Assembly (NCBI GenBank): GCA_963575745.1
Contig: CAUYUJ010016139.1
Coordinates: 103,501 to 167,500, forward strand
Direction of reading: 5' to 3'
Length of the DNA: 64,000 nucleotides
DNA from: Prorocentrum cordatum
Taxonomy: Eukaryota; Sar; Dinophyceae; Prorocentrales; Prorocentraceae
Below the pieces are notes generated by a model. The model worked only from the letters and a program-made list of their open reading frames with translations, had not been told where the DNA came from and ran no database searches. Every line of letters begins with the position of its first letter. Within the stretch, counting starts at the first letter, position 1. This document shows, one piece after another, positions 1-11,869 of the stretch. Position numbers and translations under genes: made by a program.

Positions 1-117
1 TGCGCCAGCCAGTGCGAGATTTTAACCAATAATGTGTAGTTCGTTTTTTCCCGGAAAGGGCTCAGGCCCAGGGTTCTCTTTTAGTATGTAAACATAGTCC
101 CCCGTGCCCAACTTGAA

Positions 118-174
118 GGAGGCCGGCGGATTCTTTCCCTGATAAATATCGAGGTCGAAGGAGGCCGGCGGATT
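118..174. repeat. Paired GGAGGCCGGCGGATT motif
   Basis: The 15-mer GGAGGCCGGCGGATT occurs at 118-132 and 160-174. The core GGCCGGCGGATT recurs near 6,506 and 18,709 at the end of a longer dispersed repeat, so these are probably remnants of the same family. The rest of 1-244 shows no recognisable gene. Confidence 0.5.
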
Positions 175-244
175 AAAATTTGAGGATGTCTCAGGCGAAA
201 CGCTTCTTTTTGAAATCCCGATCGATAAATCACAGGGTGCGGGC

Positions 245-747
245 CACCTCAGCACGACCACATCCCCAGCACGACCACACCCCAGCACGACCACGCCCCA
301 GCACGACCACCCCAGCACGACCAGCACGACCACACCCCAGCACGACCACACCCCAGCACGACCACACCCCAGCACGACCCCACCCCAGCACGACACCCCA
401 GCACGACCACACGACCAGCACGAGCACGACCAACGACCAGCACGACCCACACCCCAGCACGACCACGCACGACCACGCACGACCACCCCAGCACGACCAC
501 ACCCCATCACCCACGACCCACACCCCAGACCACGCACGACACACCCCAGCACGACCACACCCAGCACGCCGACCACGCACGACCAGCACGACCACGCACG
601 ACCACGCACGCACGACCACACCCCAGCACGACCACCACCCACCACCCCAGCACGACCACCCCCAGCACGACCACACCCCAGCACGACCACACCCCAACAC
701 GACCATACTCCAGCACGACCACACCCCAGCACGACCACACCCAGTCG
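245..747. repeat. CAGCACGACCACACCC minisatellite
   Basis: About 500 bp of imperfect tandem copies of a 10-16 bp unit built on CAGCACGACCAC with ACCC spacers. The several overlapping open frames here on both strands are periodic translations of the repeat, not genes. Confidence 0.95.
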
Positions 748-940
748 CACCCCCGTGGAATGTTTCGTGGGGTGTCTGGTTGAGTGGTTGCCTGTTCGTG
801 GGGTGTCTCGTGGAATGTTTCACGGGGTGTCTCGTGGAATGTTTCGTGAGGTGTCTCGTGGGTTGTTTCGTGAGGTGTCTCCTGGGATGTTTCGCGGGGT
901 GTCTCGTGGGATGTTTCGTGAGGTGTCGCCCAGTTGGATA
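748..940. repeat. 24-bp tandem array (GTTTCGTGGGGTGTCTC core)
   Basis: Roughly eight imperfect copies of a 24-bp unit with core ATGTTTCGTGGGGTGTCTC directly follow the preceding minisatellite. From 941 to about 1,430 the sequence is non-repetitive and I see no gene in it. Confidence 0.9.
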
Positions 941-1439
941 TCGTGAAAACGTGACCATGTTGCACATGTCTGTATCCCTTTTTCCGGGTTCGTGGGTCCA
1001 TCATGTTTGTTGCATCGTGTTTGGTCTGAGTCATATTTGATGTCAGTTGCCTTCAGTGGTTCGGTGTTGTTATGGGACCGACGACACCATAAACACAATG
1101 CGAACGACAATGCAATAATCTACTGACCTTCGGCACCGTGTCTGGGTTGTGGTATGGGGCTTGTGCGGTGCTCGCTGGGATATCTTGGGAGGCTTCTCGC
1201 GGGCCTCTTGCAGGGCAAAGCCTCTTGGGGGCCGTTTTGGGGCCTCTTGGAGCCTCTTGGTGGGGGTGGGGTCCACGTGTGGCCACATAACAATGAAACG
1301 CAACGCAATGCAACACATGTACACAATAATACGTAAGGGTAGGACCAGAGGGGCAGTATGATGTTAAACTTAAGACTCGCTTGGTCGGTGTGCTGGTAAA
1401 TCGTGTGCGACGCAATGCTACGCTGTGAGCAACAGTGAT

Positions 1440-1880
1440 ATACTATACTTCTACACGCACTTACACATAGGTATAAGTGTATGTACGCACATACGTACGT
1501 ACGTGTGTATGTTATATATAATGTAGGTGTTCTGTATGACATGCATGTAATGCCTGTATGTGTGAATGCATGTAGTATGCATGTAGGTATGGTGTGAAGG
1601 CATGTATGTACGTACGTATATGTATGTGTACAGTTATGTGTAGATGTACATGTGTATGTATATGTATACGTATATGCACATGAATATGTATGTGTGTACA
1701 CTTATACGTATGTGTATACGCACGTGTATGTGTATATGTGTATGGTTGTGCAACTGTAGATGTGCATGTGTGCTTGTGTATGTGTATGTGTATGTGTAAT
1801 TGTTCATGTATGTATGCATGCACGTATGTATGTATGTATGTATGTGTGTGTGTGTTTATATGTATGTGTGGATATGAATC
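1440..1880. repeat. TATGTG-rich low-complexity tract
   Basis: Purine-pyrimidine alternating TATGTG/TACGTA sequence on the plus strand, potentially able to adopt Z-DNA. The open frames in it, such as Tyr/Thr/His-rich minus-strand frames, are low-complexity artefacts. Confidence 0.9.
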
Positions 1881-2033
1881 TATGATTGGATGTTGAACTG
1901 TCTACATGTTTATTCCCTACCTAGGCTCTGCCTAGAAGGGTTCTTACTCTCTAGCTTAAAGGGGCCGGGCAGTGGAAAGCGCCCCGGGCGGTTCCCTCAG
2001 TCCCCGCCCCGCGGTTCCCCCAGTCCTCTGGGA

Positions 2034-2868
2034 GTTTTAGCTTTAGCTTTAGCTTTAGCTTAAGCTTAGCTTTAGCTTAGCTTTAGCTTAGCTTTAGCTT
2101 AGCTTTAGCTTAGCTTTAGCTTAACTTTAGCTTAGCTCTAGCTTAGCTTTAGCTTAGCTTTAGCTTAGCTTTAACTTAGCTTCAGCTTTAGCTTTAGCTA
2201 GCTTTAGCTGAGCTTTAGTTTAGCGTTGGCTTAGCTTTAGCTTAGCTTCAGCTTAGCGTTAGCTTAGCGTTAGCTTAGCTTTAGCTTAGCTTCAGCTTAG
2301 CTTCAGCTTAGTTTCAGTTTTAGCTTTAGCTTTAGCTTAGCTTTAGCGTAGCTGTAGCTCAGCTGTAGCTCAGCTTTAGCTCAACTTTAGCTTAGCTTTA
2401 GCTTAACTTTAGCTTAACTTTAGCTTAGCTTTAGCTTAGCTGTAGCTTAGCTTTAACTTAGCTTCAGCTTTAGCTTTAGCTGAGCTTTAGCTTAGCTTTA
2501 GCTAGCTTTAGCTGAGCTTTAGTGTAGCGTTGGCTTAGCTTTAGCTTAGCTTCAGCTTAGCGTTAGCTTAGCGTTAGCTTAGCTTTAGCTTAGCTTCAGC
2601 TTAGCTTCAGCTTAGTTTCAGTTTTAGCTTTAGCTTTAGCTTATCTTTAGCTTAGCTTTAGCGTAGCTGTAGCTCAGCTGTAGCTCAGCTTTAGCTCAGC
2701 TTTAGCTTAGCTTTAGCTTAGCTTTAGCTTAGCTTTAGCTTAGCTTTAGCTTAGTTTTAGCTTAGCTTTAGCTTAGCTATAGCTTAGCTTTAGCTTAGCT
2801 TTAGCTTAGCTGTAACTTAGCTGTAGCTTAGTTGTAGCTTAGCTGTAGCTTAGCTTTACTGTTACTAC
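2034..2868. repeat. AGCTTTAGCTT minisatellite with higher-order unit
   Basis: Over 800 bp of AGCTTT/AGCTTAGCTT units. A variant-bearing block (GCTAGCTTTAGCTGAGC, TAGCGTTGGC, AGCTGTAGCTCAGC in the same order) occurs near 2,197-2,390 and again near 2,501-2,700, giving a higher-order period of about 304 bp. No coding potential. Confidence 0.95.
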
Positions 2869-2999
2869 TAATGCTGCTTTCCTAGGGGCTCCAACTCCTA
2901 GGTAGGGTCGCACTGGGATAGTATGCGTGTATGTTGGTGTGATTGTGCCTGTATGTTCGTATGTTTGTGTCCACGTTAGTCTGTGTGTACGTATGTGTA

Positions 3000-3180
3000 T
3001 CGCACGTCAGGCGAGGAGGACGAGGTGGAGGACAACCATGATGATGGGGTTGGTGCCGAGGAGAGTACGAGGATGATGAGGAGGAGGACGAGACGACGAG
3101 GGATGAGGAGAAGAGGGGGATGATCATGAAAAAGATGAGGAGGAGGAGGGCGATGACAGAATGCAGGAAAAAACTTTAAA
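3000..3180. repeat. GAGGAC/GATGAG purine-rich tract
   Basis: Imperfect GAGGAG, GATGAGG and GACGAG simple sequence running into the following minisatellite. Confidence 0.7.
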
Positions 3181-3199
3181 AAAACTCGTCTATCTGGCA

Positions 3200-4295
3200 G
3201 TAGGCAGTACAGCGTTTCGTGGCCCTCCTCCCCCTCTTCCTTGCGTTTCACCCATCCAGTGCAACGCTTCGGGGCCCCATTGGGAGCCCCACCGAAGGTC
3301 CCAGTGCCACCGTCCGCATGCGTCCCGCATACCCAGTACGGCGCTTCGTGGCCCCGGAGGGAGCTCCACCGAAGGTCCCAGTGCTACCGTCCGCATGCGT
3401 CCCGCGCACCCAGTAAAGCGTTTCGTGGCCCTCCTCCCCCTCCTCCCTGCATTTCACCCACCCAGTACAGCGCTTCGTGGCCCCATAGGGAGCCCCACCG
3501 AAGGTCCCAGTGCTACCGTCCGCATGCGTCCCGCACACCCAGTACAGCGCTTCGTGGCCCCATAGTGAGTTTCACCGAAGGTCCCAATGCTACCGTCCGC
3601 ATGCGTCCCGCACATATAGTAAAGCGTTTCGTGGCCCTCCTCCCCCTCCTCCCTGCGTTTCACCTATCCAGTACAGCGCTTCGTGGCCCCATAGGGAGCC
3701 CCACCAAAGGTCCCCGTGCTACCGTCCGCATGCGCCCCGCACGCCCAGTACAGCGTTTCGTGGCCCCATAGGGAGCCCCACCGAAGGTCCCAGCGCTACC
3801 GTCCGCATGCGTCCCGCACACCCAGTACAGCGCTTCGTGGCCCCATAGGGAGCTCCACCGAAGGCCCCAGTGCCCCCGTCCGCATGCGTCCCAGAAACCC
3901 AATCTGGCATTTTCACACGCCCAGTGCAGCGTTTCGTGGCCCCATAAGGGGGCTCCACCCAGGGCCCCAGTGCCACCGTCCGTATGCGTCCGGGAAATGT
4001 AATTTGGCATTTTCATCCGCGCCGTGCAGCGTTTCGTGGCCCCATAGAAGGGCCCACCGAATTTGGCATTTTCAGCCACTCAGTAGAGCGCTTCGTGGCC
4101 CCATAGGGAGCTCCACCGAAGCCCTCAGTGGGACCATCCGCATGCGTCCCGGAAACCCAATTCGGCACACCACCCACATAGTACAGCGTTCCCCCCCCCC
4201 GCCCAGTGCAGCGCTTCGTGGCCCCATAGGGAGCTCCACCGAAGCAGATATTCACAATTACGGTACCCACAACTGCATATGGTTGGGACTTTCGC
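3200..4295 (+). repeat. 77-bp minisatellite, array A, with unique inner tail
   Basis: The anchor CGTGGCCCC recurs at 3,475, 3,552, 3,680, 3,757 and 3,834, so the unit is 77 bp. A CGTGGCCCTCC variant at 3,217, 3,424 and 3,629 gives a higher-order period near 206 bp. The array ends at about 4,235-4,295 in a non-repeated tail containing TTCACAATTACGG and ACAACTGCATATGG. Array plus tail reappear inverted at 14.43-15.31 kb. Confidence 0.92.
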
Positions 4296-4353
4296 CAGGA
4301 TAGTTTTAGTTGGGGCATTCGGCGAGGTGTTTCCAGAGGCGCTTCTTGCGTGC

Positions 4354-4405
4354 ATGTATAATCATTTTGGCAGCCGTGCACGTATAATCATTTTGGCAGC
4401 CGCGT
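4354..4405. repeat. Tandem 26-bp duplication
   Basis: GTATAATCATTTTGGCAGCC is present twice in tandem with one-base differences around it. From 4,406 to about 5,495 there is no repeat array or gene that I can support, apart from the dispersed repeat noted at 5,245. Confidence 0.8.
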
Positions 4406-5244
4406 TAGCAGAAGTAGGTAGTCGTTGCCGTCGTGTCGTTGTTGTCGGTTCGGTCGTCTCATCGCTGCCTTTGTATCCCATTTTGTGTAGGCAAACTAAC
4501 ACGTCAAAGCGCGCGCGATGTAGAGCAGCGTCGTTTACTTATGGCCAAGAATCTAGGCTTGGCACATAAGTGGTATCAAGCCTTCACTGCTGATATCACT
4601 CCGCGCACATCTTTGCAGATGGCGCTCTCTACGGCCTCTTGAGGGGTGAGTGTTTTGAGTATGGCACTGTTGTCTGTTTTCTGAGCAGTGAACACCGATC
4701 ATCACACTCGTTCGCTTTCTGAGCCTCGCAATGGATCCTGTGCCGCCGCCGCAGTGGACTCCATGTCGAACATGCCCGCAGCCTGGTGACAGCTAGATGC
4801 GTTGCAAGAGTCAGTCGTCCGGGCCTGATCTTCAGCGATCTGCGGCGGGGACGGGCACAAGAGTTGTCGCTCCGTCTTGGTTGCGTTCTCGCCTTCTCTC
4901 TCCCTCCCTCCCTCGCTCTCCATTCCTTCTCAGGCCCAGAGGGCTGAGTGCGCTCTGCTTCACTTTGCCCCCGTGACGCGGGACGGCATCCCTGAAGTGC
5001 TGCATGCACTCTGCCGCAGCTTGCCCCCTTACGCGGGACGTCGCCCGATGTAGCGTCATCGTTCTCTCATCGCAGGCCGACGTGCCGAGGCCGCCGATGG
5101 CATCCTTTGAGCGCGCAGGTTTCGCCCTCGCAGGGTCTGCGGCCTCCACCCCAGGCGCGTTTGCCTACAGGTCCAGTCCCGCTTTGCGATGAACTTCGAT
5201 CCTGCTTCTCCCCCTCCTCCTGGGTAGTTGGACTACTGATGACA

Positions 5245-5400
5245 TCCGTAAGGGCTTCGCCCCCTGCCGCCGGCCCCCTCTCTATCAGACTGGGATACAT
5301 CAGAGCTATATTGGGATGTTCGGGCGCCGTCTTGATGACATTCGGGAACGTCATACTAGGGCGGCTGGCGATGAGCAAAACAAGTTGAGATGTTGAAGTT
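5245..5400 (+). repeat. Dispersed repeat E, copy 1
   Basis: Starts near ATCCGTAAGGGCTTCGCC, includes TGCCGCCGGCCCCCTCTCT and ends near GATGAGCAAAACAAGT. A similar segment in the same orientation lies at 17,540-17,670. It holds no open frame of note and no tRNA-like box structure that I could recognise. Confidence 0.7.
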
Positions 5401-5496
5401 GTTGTTGAACGCTTTGTTGCCTTCTTGGCATTTTCCTCCAGTTGTTCACTGGAAGCGCTCTGGGAACGGCTGGGGATTGCTTCAGGCAATCTCTTG

Positions 5497-6300
5497 GAAG
5501 GTTTTCTTTTTCTGCTCTGGAGAAGGAGTTGCGCCTTTGGGCAGCTTCCGCGAGGCGGATTCGTAGCGTGGGGGGTGCGCGCGGATTTGGTGTAATTTGC
5601 GGGGGATCGTGGCCTCGGGGACGCGAATGTGGTGTAATTTGCGAGGGATCGTGGCCTGGGGGGCGCGACAGCGGCGAAATTTACGAGGGATCGTTGCCTG
5701 GGGGGCGCGAATGTGGTGTAATTCACGCGGCATCGTGGCCTCGGGGGCGCAGATGTGGCGTAATTTACGAGGGATCGTGGCTTGGGGGGGTGAATGTGGA
5801 ACCCACCGCCGAATTTTCCAGAAACGGAGGGGGGGCAAAAGAATACCAGCGGAGCACATATCCCAATACAGATTTTTTTTTATTTTTTTGTTGCTTTGGA
5901 GAGGGGGAGCGCCTTTTCGGCAGCCTCCGCAAGGCGGATTCGTGGCCTCGGGGGCGCGCCCGCTGTGTAATTTACGAGGGATCGTGGCGTCAGGGGCGCG
6001 AATTTGTTGTAATTTACAAAGGATCGTGGCCTCGGGGGCGCGACAATTATGTAAATTACATGGGACCGTGGCTTCGGGGGCGCGAATGTGGTGTAAATTA
6101 TAAGGGATCGTGGCCTCGAGGGCGCGAATACGGAGTAATTTGCGATGGATCGTGGCCTCGGAGACACAAATGTGGCGTGAATTACGGTGGGATCTTGGCC
6201 TCGGAGACACGAATGCGGTGTAATTTACAAAGGATCGTGGCCTCGGGGGCGCGAATACCGCGTAATTTGCGAGGGATTATGGCGTGGGGGCACGAAACTT
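5497..6300 (+). repeat. 42-bp minisatellite in two blocks
   Basis: Units of about 41-42 bp built on GGGATCGTGGCCTCGGGGG, then GCGAATGTGGTGTAATTT. Block one is about 5,570-5,795 and block two about 5,938-6,295. Each block is preceded by a related lead-in (GCAGCTTCCGCGAGGCGGATTC near 5,545; GCAGCCTCCGCAAGGCGGATTC near 5,920), so the lead-in plus array was duplicated. Translations in all six frames are repeat artefacts. Confidence 0.9.
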
Positions 6301-6374
6301 CCGTATTTTTACGTGTCCCACGCCCCCCCAGAAATTCTGAGAACCCTCCCGGGGGACGCTAACCAGGGCCCTTT

Positions 6375-6520
6375 TCGGCTCCCCCCCTCGCGCGGACAAT
6401 AACAATTTACAGTAGGAAGCGGAAAGCAGTACTGTAACAATGGAAGTTGGAAATGGTGCAGGGAGCAGCAACCTTAATCCTCGCAGCCTGACGGCCCCGC
6501 AAGGGGGCCGGCGGATTTGC
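6375..6520 (+). repeat. Dispersed repeat F, copy 1
   Basis: Begins near CTCCCCCCCTCGCGCGG, contains AGCAGTACTGTAACAATGG and ends at CAAGGGGGCCGGCGGATTTG. Copy 2 lies at 18,540-18,725 in the same orientation. From 6,520 to 7,970 I see only GC-rich sequence with unconvincing overlapping frames and no recognisable gene. Confidence 0.75.
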
Positions 6521-7970
6521 GCCCCGCCGCCAGCCTCGCAGAGTAGCAGTGGCACCGCTGTTTGCAGCGGCATCGGTGTTCTGTACAGCGCTGCTGCAGT
6601 TGCGAGCCTCGGACGCAGTGTTTTCGCAACGCTTTCGCAACAGGACGGGCGAAGACGGGATGCTTCGGTATCCGTGCTTCCTCTGACAGCTCGCGGAGGC
6701 CTTCGGATGTATGCCAGGGCTTCATTTCTGCGGCATCGCGTGCGCACGGAAGGTCCGGGCGCGCATTGCAGCAATTCAGGTGGCAAGGCAGTGCTTCCGC
6801 CTTCTGCCGCCGCAGACCGCGGGGCGAGATGCACGGCTCGTTTCTTTGTTGTGTGTGGCCGGAGCGATGAACAAAAAGATGTGCAGGTCCAAGGCGTTGA
6901 CCCCCCCCCTTGAGCTGCTTACACCTCGGGGCCCTCGGCAGAAACAGCGCCGAAAGGAGCGCGGTCTCATGCGACGGGTTCCACTTGGGGGCACTACCAG
7001 TTTATGAGCGGCGAGGGTTTGCAGCTTCTCATTCGCATCCTTGCTCCTGGCGCCTGGGGACAAGCCCGACGTCCCATAGCAGTCTCATGTGCGTGGTCAC
7101 TTCGCAGCTGGAAAGCACCGATGGGGCCTTAGGCACGTCTGGAGGTCTTTTAGATCGGAACGTGGCACCAGACCAGGGGGGGGTCGCGGCTCCAATGCTC
7201 TTGGACATGTTTTAAGTATCGCTAGCTGATCTGTTTAGAGGCCCTCAAGGTTCGGGGGGCACCAGCATCAGCTTTCCTGACGCATTTTGAACATGTGAAT
7301 GCGTCAGTGATTCGTACATGCTTTATTCCATCACGTCGTCATCATCGCGTTTGGCGGACTGCCCTGCTCTGACTGCATCAGGGACGAATTGTTGACGCTT
7401 CGCGAATCCCCACCAGCCATTCCGTGTACGGTCGTTCGCAGGATCAGTACTCCCTTCAGGGGACTTGGTGTGCGACTTTGGTGGCGCCACCCGATGCACT
7501 AGTTTTGGGCCAGTTTGGGCACACATGGCAGTCGTCGCAGCGTACTGGCTGGCTGCCTCCCTGGTCACATCCTGGTACGACCCTCGCGCCATTTTGGCTG
7601 CGCCCCAACCCTGGTTGGCTAATCTTGCATGTGCGCGCCCCTGGACCTGGTCCCTGGCAGCTGCAGCTTGCACCCCCCCTCACGCCGGCCCGCCCGCCGA
7701 GTCGCTGCTGAGGTCGCCGGCCCGTCGGCGTTAGGCAATTCGGCTCTTGCGCGGCCCGCTCGGACCTGACTCGCCGCTGGCGCCCTCGTCTGCGGTCGCG
7801 ACAAAAAGAATCCCCACCAGCCCAGCCAGAAACGATGCCCAGAGGAATCGCCTCGATCAGGGAAGTGGTCAGCACTCAGAGGAAGCCATTATGAGACATC
7901 TTGGGATATCTTGAGCCATCTTTGAGGTCATTTTGGGCTCTCCCAGGCGCTCTTGGAGTCATCTTAATCA

Positions 7971-8317
7971 GTGCCCCCCCCAAGAGGCCAAGATGTGGCC
8001 AAAACCTTTCTGAGAAATCAATGATTTGGCATTCTCGCCGAGGCCTCTTGGAGCATCTTGGGTGCCTCTGGGGGGTCTCTTGGGGCCTTTTGGGGGTCTC
8101 TTGGGAGCCTCTTGGGGGCATCCTGGGGACCTCTTGGGGCTTCCTGGCCACCTCTTGGGGCACCCTTGGGAGCCTTGGGGGTCATCTTTGGGCCAGCTTG
8201 GGTGAGATCGATCACAGGAGGGGGGGTCACTGTGGTCACTAATTACAGCCCCCCCACAAGAGGCCAAAATGGGGCCAAAACCTTAGTGAAACAATGATTT
8301 TGGTTTCCTCGCCGAGG
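7971..8317 (+). repeat. GCCTCTTGG minisatellite bounded by 75-bp direct repeats
   Basis: The core at about 8,041-8,190 consists of GCCTCTTGGGG units. A related 75-bp segment (AAGAGGCCAAGATGTGGCC ... TCTCGCCGAGGCC) lies on each side, at 7,971-8,045 and 8,245-8,317. The same GAGGCC/CCTCTTGG vocabulary is used by the arrays at 12.78 kb (opposite strand) and 31.3 kb. Confidence 0.8.
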
Positions 8318-8559
8318 CCATTTTGGACGCTCCGACGACTCGCGAAACCCCCCTGTCCAGGTCCAGGGGAGGGAGTAGGGGGAGGGGCAAACCCTTCCCC
8401 GAATGGGAAGAAGGAGGGGTGGAAGAGGAAACGCTCTGAACCACCGACGCCCAGAGGGCTGGTGGGATTTGGCGCACCAGCCTAACTTTCAAGTGTTCTT
8501 CTGCCTACGCGTCCGCAGGATGCATGGCCCACTGACTGACTGACTGACATTTCGGCTTT

Positions 8560-10520
8560 CAAGTCCGCGGGGTACATGGTGCCCGCGGGGATCTGCATGC
8601 CAGCCATCTACGTAACCCGTGGTGCCACAGCGGGACGCAGCTCGGCTTCCTGGGGCCAGTTGCGGTATCGATTCTGATAGCGTTCGTTTGGACGGTTGGG
8701 ATTGCGTTTTTGTTTCCAGAGGGTCTTTTCGGAGCTTCGGGGCCCTCGTTGACGACGCGAGGGATTCCGCCCCAGGGTCCATGGGTTTCGTATTCTGGGC
8801 GATTGTTGAGGTGACGGTCGCGCTCTTTTACGCCGTCGCCCAGTTGATGGGAGGACAGGTTGTCATGGGCCAGGTGGCCGTGGTATGCTCGTGCCCCAAG
8901 CAAGGATCGGAGCTGGAGGCCCGTCTCGGCGCCCTGGGTGTCTACCTGGGGTCGGCCGTGAATCTTGGAGTTGGCGACGCCGTTGGTACCTCGTTTCGGG
9001 CTGGGGTTACACGGAAGACGGTCAAGCGCGCTCAGAGATTTCCCAGTTCAAGAGGCAAGCGAAAAGACTTTGGAGGTTCAGAGGACACCTCGGCCGGAAA
9101 GCCATCAGAGTTTCTTGTTCATGACCTCTCTTTAGGCCCATCTACGGGGCGGAGGTTCATGGGCCGACCGATGGCGAGATTCTTTTTTACGCATGGGGGT
9201 GGTTAGTGTGCTCCAGCCGTCTTCTTCCGGCAGGTCTGTAGTTGTTCTCAGCCTCCTCGCAGTGGATCTTGCGCGGCGTGCTCTTGCGGTGCCGATCGCA
9301 CGGCGCTGCAAGGAGGTTCGGCTGCTCAAGGCCCAGCTACTTCAAGGCTGCTTGGATTGGGCCACTACCGGAAGTCCTTGGGAGCAGGTGCTATTGGGGA
9401 CCACGGGAGAGAGGATCACCTGAAGGACGGCATCGGGGCCCGTGTCGGCGATGCTCGTGTCTCTCAAGCGTCTTGGGTGGGGCGTGTCCGACTGTGCGTG
9501 CTTCGTGCGCGATTTTGGGAACAAGCTTTCGTAGCCCTTTGGGGGAACAGCCTTTGATCAGGACGCTATTGCATGAGGCGGTCCCGAGGACTGGAGAGGC
9601 AGGCCCTTCAAGAGGCTTCTGGGCTGTGATTTGTTCGTGGGCATGGGCCCACCTGCTGTTCGCGCCGACGAGGGGCCGGTGCGCCTCGCCCGCGCGTTTT
9701 GCTCGACCAGCTACGGCTTCCGTGGAATCAGAATGCGGCTCTGGAGCTGGAAGCTCCGACGCCGCATCGCAGTGGCATTCCCTAGGCATCAACCAGCTGC
9801 GGAGCCAGGGAGAGGCGCCGCGAGCTCAGCAGAGCCCATCTGCCGAAGGAGCGTGCCCCAGGCTGCGCGTGAATGTGATCCAGCAGTCGCTCACGTCATG
9901 CAAGTTCTCTCACTTTGAGAACAAGGGGTGCGTCCGATCTCTGTGCTGCATCGCGATTTGAACACAAGTCGGGGCGTTCTCGGGAAACAGTTTCCCGGAC
10001 GGCAGCTGTTTCAAGAGTGCAGCTAAAGAACGAAGCATGTCTTGATCGGGAGTTGCGATGTGTTCAGTGGGGGGAGAGCTCCTGGCCTGGATGTGCGGGC
10101 CCGTTTGGGGCCGCATGCTTCAGTCCCCACAGTCTGGCGAACGCAGCGTTTTTTTTCTGCAGCAACTAAAAGTCGAGCGGGGAAGCCCACATCATTGCAG
10201 ATTGCGCCAACGCCGTTTCCGTGGCTCGGCGGATTCCTTCCAAGAGGGTCTCGGGTCATGGGGCCTACGCTGGCTCGGTCCTCGATGGTTTCTCGGGGTG
10301 CGTCCGGGGTGCCACAAGGGCTTTTAAGGTGGCCGCCCATAAGCAGATCGACGAGGAAGGTATCTCACCTGAAGAGGCCCACCGTCGCCAATGCCTTTGC
10401 CGAACGAGCTGCCAAGAAAGGAACCCAGCAGCACCCTGATCCCGACCCCGAGGCTGGAGAAAGGACTGACCACATCATAATTTCGCGTGCTGTTGCCAGG
10501 CTGGCCCCCAAGGTTCTTCG
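8560..10520 (+). mobile_element. Decayed LINE-type retrotransposon fragment (RT to RNase H)
   Basis: This is a frameshifted remnant of a non-LTR retrotransposon ORF2. In order I read: a motif-B-like segment VPAGICMPAIYVT at 8,577-8,618; RT motif C as LVDDARD at about 8,742-8,765 (Y replaced by L); a CSCPKQG...LGVGDAVG block at about 8,890-8,990; PIYGAEVHG at 9,137-9,163, typical of the region after LINE RTs; and an RNase H C-terminal block NAFAERAAKKGTQQH at 10,389-10,433. The pieces lie in at least three frames, so it is dead. The N-terminal half is missing or unreadable. Family assignment rests on motif order read by eye; an alignment to dinoflagellate RTs would settle it. Confidence 0.6.
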
Positions 10521-11560
10521 TGGCCAAAGTACGACCTGTCTAGAGTTGAATACTGCAAGCCCTAGACCTCCCCGAAGTCTAGGGGTCCAGGGCATCCTGG
10601 ACGTGGATCTCTATTGCTTGGCAGTGCGAAGCTCGTTTGTGATGAAAGACAGGTCAGAGCCGTCCCCCTCCAGGCACTTGCAGTGTGCCTCCTTGCTTGA
10701 ACCTAGGGATGCGGTCATCGCTGTGCACTTACATGTTGCTCCGATGGTTAGTTTCTTTGGATTTGCTTGAACCGCCACCGCTACACCACTGGTGGCCGGG
10801 TCGTCAAGCTCGCCTCCTCTTGTTCAGGAAAGGAGGAGGCTGGATCTGGGAGGACCGCCTTGAAGTATGTGTGCAGCGGCATGCACCCCTAGTAGCAGAA
10901 CAAGAGGGAGATGAAGGTTAGGTTCCTCCCCTCACCCTTGTCGTCTTGAGTGAGGGCATGTACCCGTAGAGGTTCAACACAACAAATTCTCGTTTCACCT
11001 TCCAATCTTCAACTTTTTCCTCCTCATTCCCCGTCCTCCCCATAGCCTCCCTCCTTCCTCCCTGGCCCGCCCCTGCCCCTCCTTCCCTCCCCCTCCCCCT
11101 GACCCCATCCTCGCCCCCCACTTGGGCGTGGAAGCCCCCCCCCCTCCGCGCAGGACTTCGTCCAGACCATCGCCGCGATGAAAGTGCAGAGGAAGTTCAG
11201 GGAATCGCGGCGGAGGCGGCGCTCCGCGGACGCGGAGGTTCGCGTGGCGGATGCGGACGCGCCAGACTCCAGCAGTCGCCCGGACCCGCTGGACCAGGCC
11301 GCGGGTGCGCCGAGGTGAGGCTCGGGCGCCGTCCTGCTGGCCCCCTGGGCCCTGCCCCATGGAGGAGGGAGAAGGGTGGAGTTGATGCCCTGACGTGTCA
11401 CCGCAGAGGTAGAAGTATTGCCAGGCAGGCGCCCCCCCGACTGCGGATACCATGCCAGCTTATACCGCTCTGCGTCCGTTGGGGCAGGGGGAGGAGGGGG
11501 TGAGCGACACAGGAGAACGGGATCGTTTGCGCCGACATTGGCGCGTCAGCTGCCTGCGTA

Positions 11561-11727
11561 CAGCCAGAGCCCTGGAGAAGGAACCCTCTTCGTTGGGGAT
11601 GGGTTCGGTGTTCCTTGATTGTTCGACGGTTTGCCTGCTGTTTTCCAAAGGTTTTCCATGGGAAGTCGGAGTTCAGCTTATGGGAGAAAGGGGCCCCGTT
11701 CCTTATTTAGGGTTCCTTAGGTCAACG
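11561..11727 (+). mobile_element. CAGTCGGGG MITE, copy 1 (3' terminus degraded)
   Basis: Starts CAGCCAGAGCCCTGGAGAAG directly after a TA at 11,559-11,560. The body carries the family's internal landmarks (TTCCTTGATTGTTCGACGG, GGGGCCCCGTTCCTTATTT, GGTTCCTTAGGTCAACG). The 3' inverted repeat breaks off after GGTCAACG, so the right end is mutated or truncated. Three better-preserved copies are at 34.1, 34.75 and 57.55 kb. Confidence 0.8.
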
Positions 11728-11869
11728 AGATCCGAGCGCTGTCATTTTTACGCCGGTCGTTTGCGTCGGGGCTCGGGCCCAGGGGCCATGACAGATCGGC
11801 CCAGCTCGAGAAGTGCCGCAGAACGATGGGGTCTGGGCCTTTTGTCGTGATTGTTCGCGAAGCTGCATT

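Noticed and set aside
4354-4405. Tandem CATTTTGGCAGCC units as leader relics
   Set aside because: The match is limited to CATTTTGGC and the ends differ from CCGTAG and CTCAAG. Treated as an ordinary tandem duplication.
7585-7602. CGCGCCATTTTGGCTGCG as a spliced leader relic
   Set aside because: Only the central 12 bases match; neither flank resembles the leader and no partial tandem copy follows. Probably chance.
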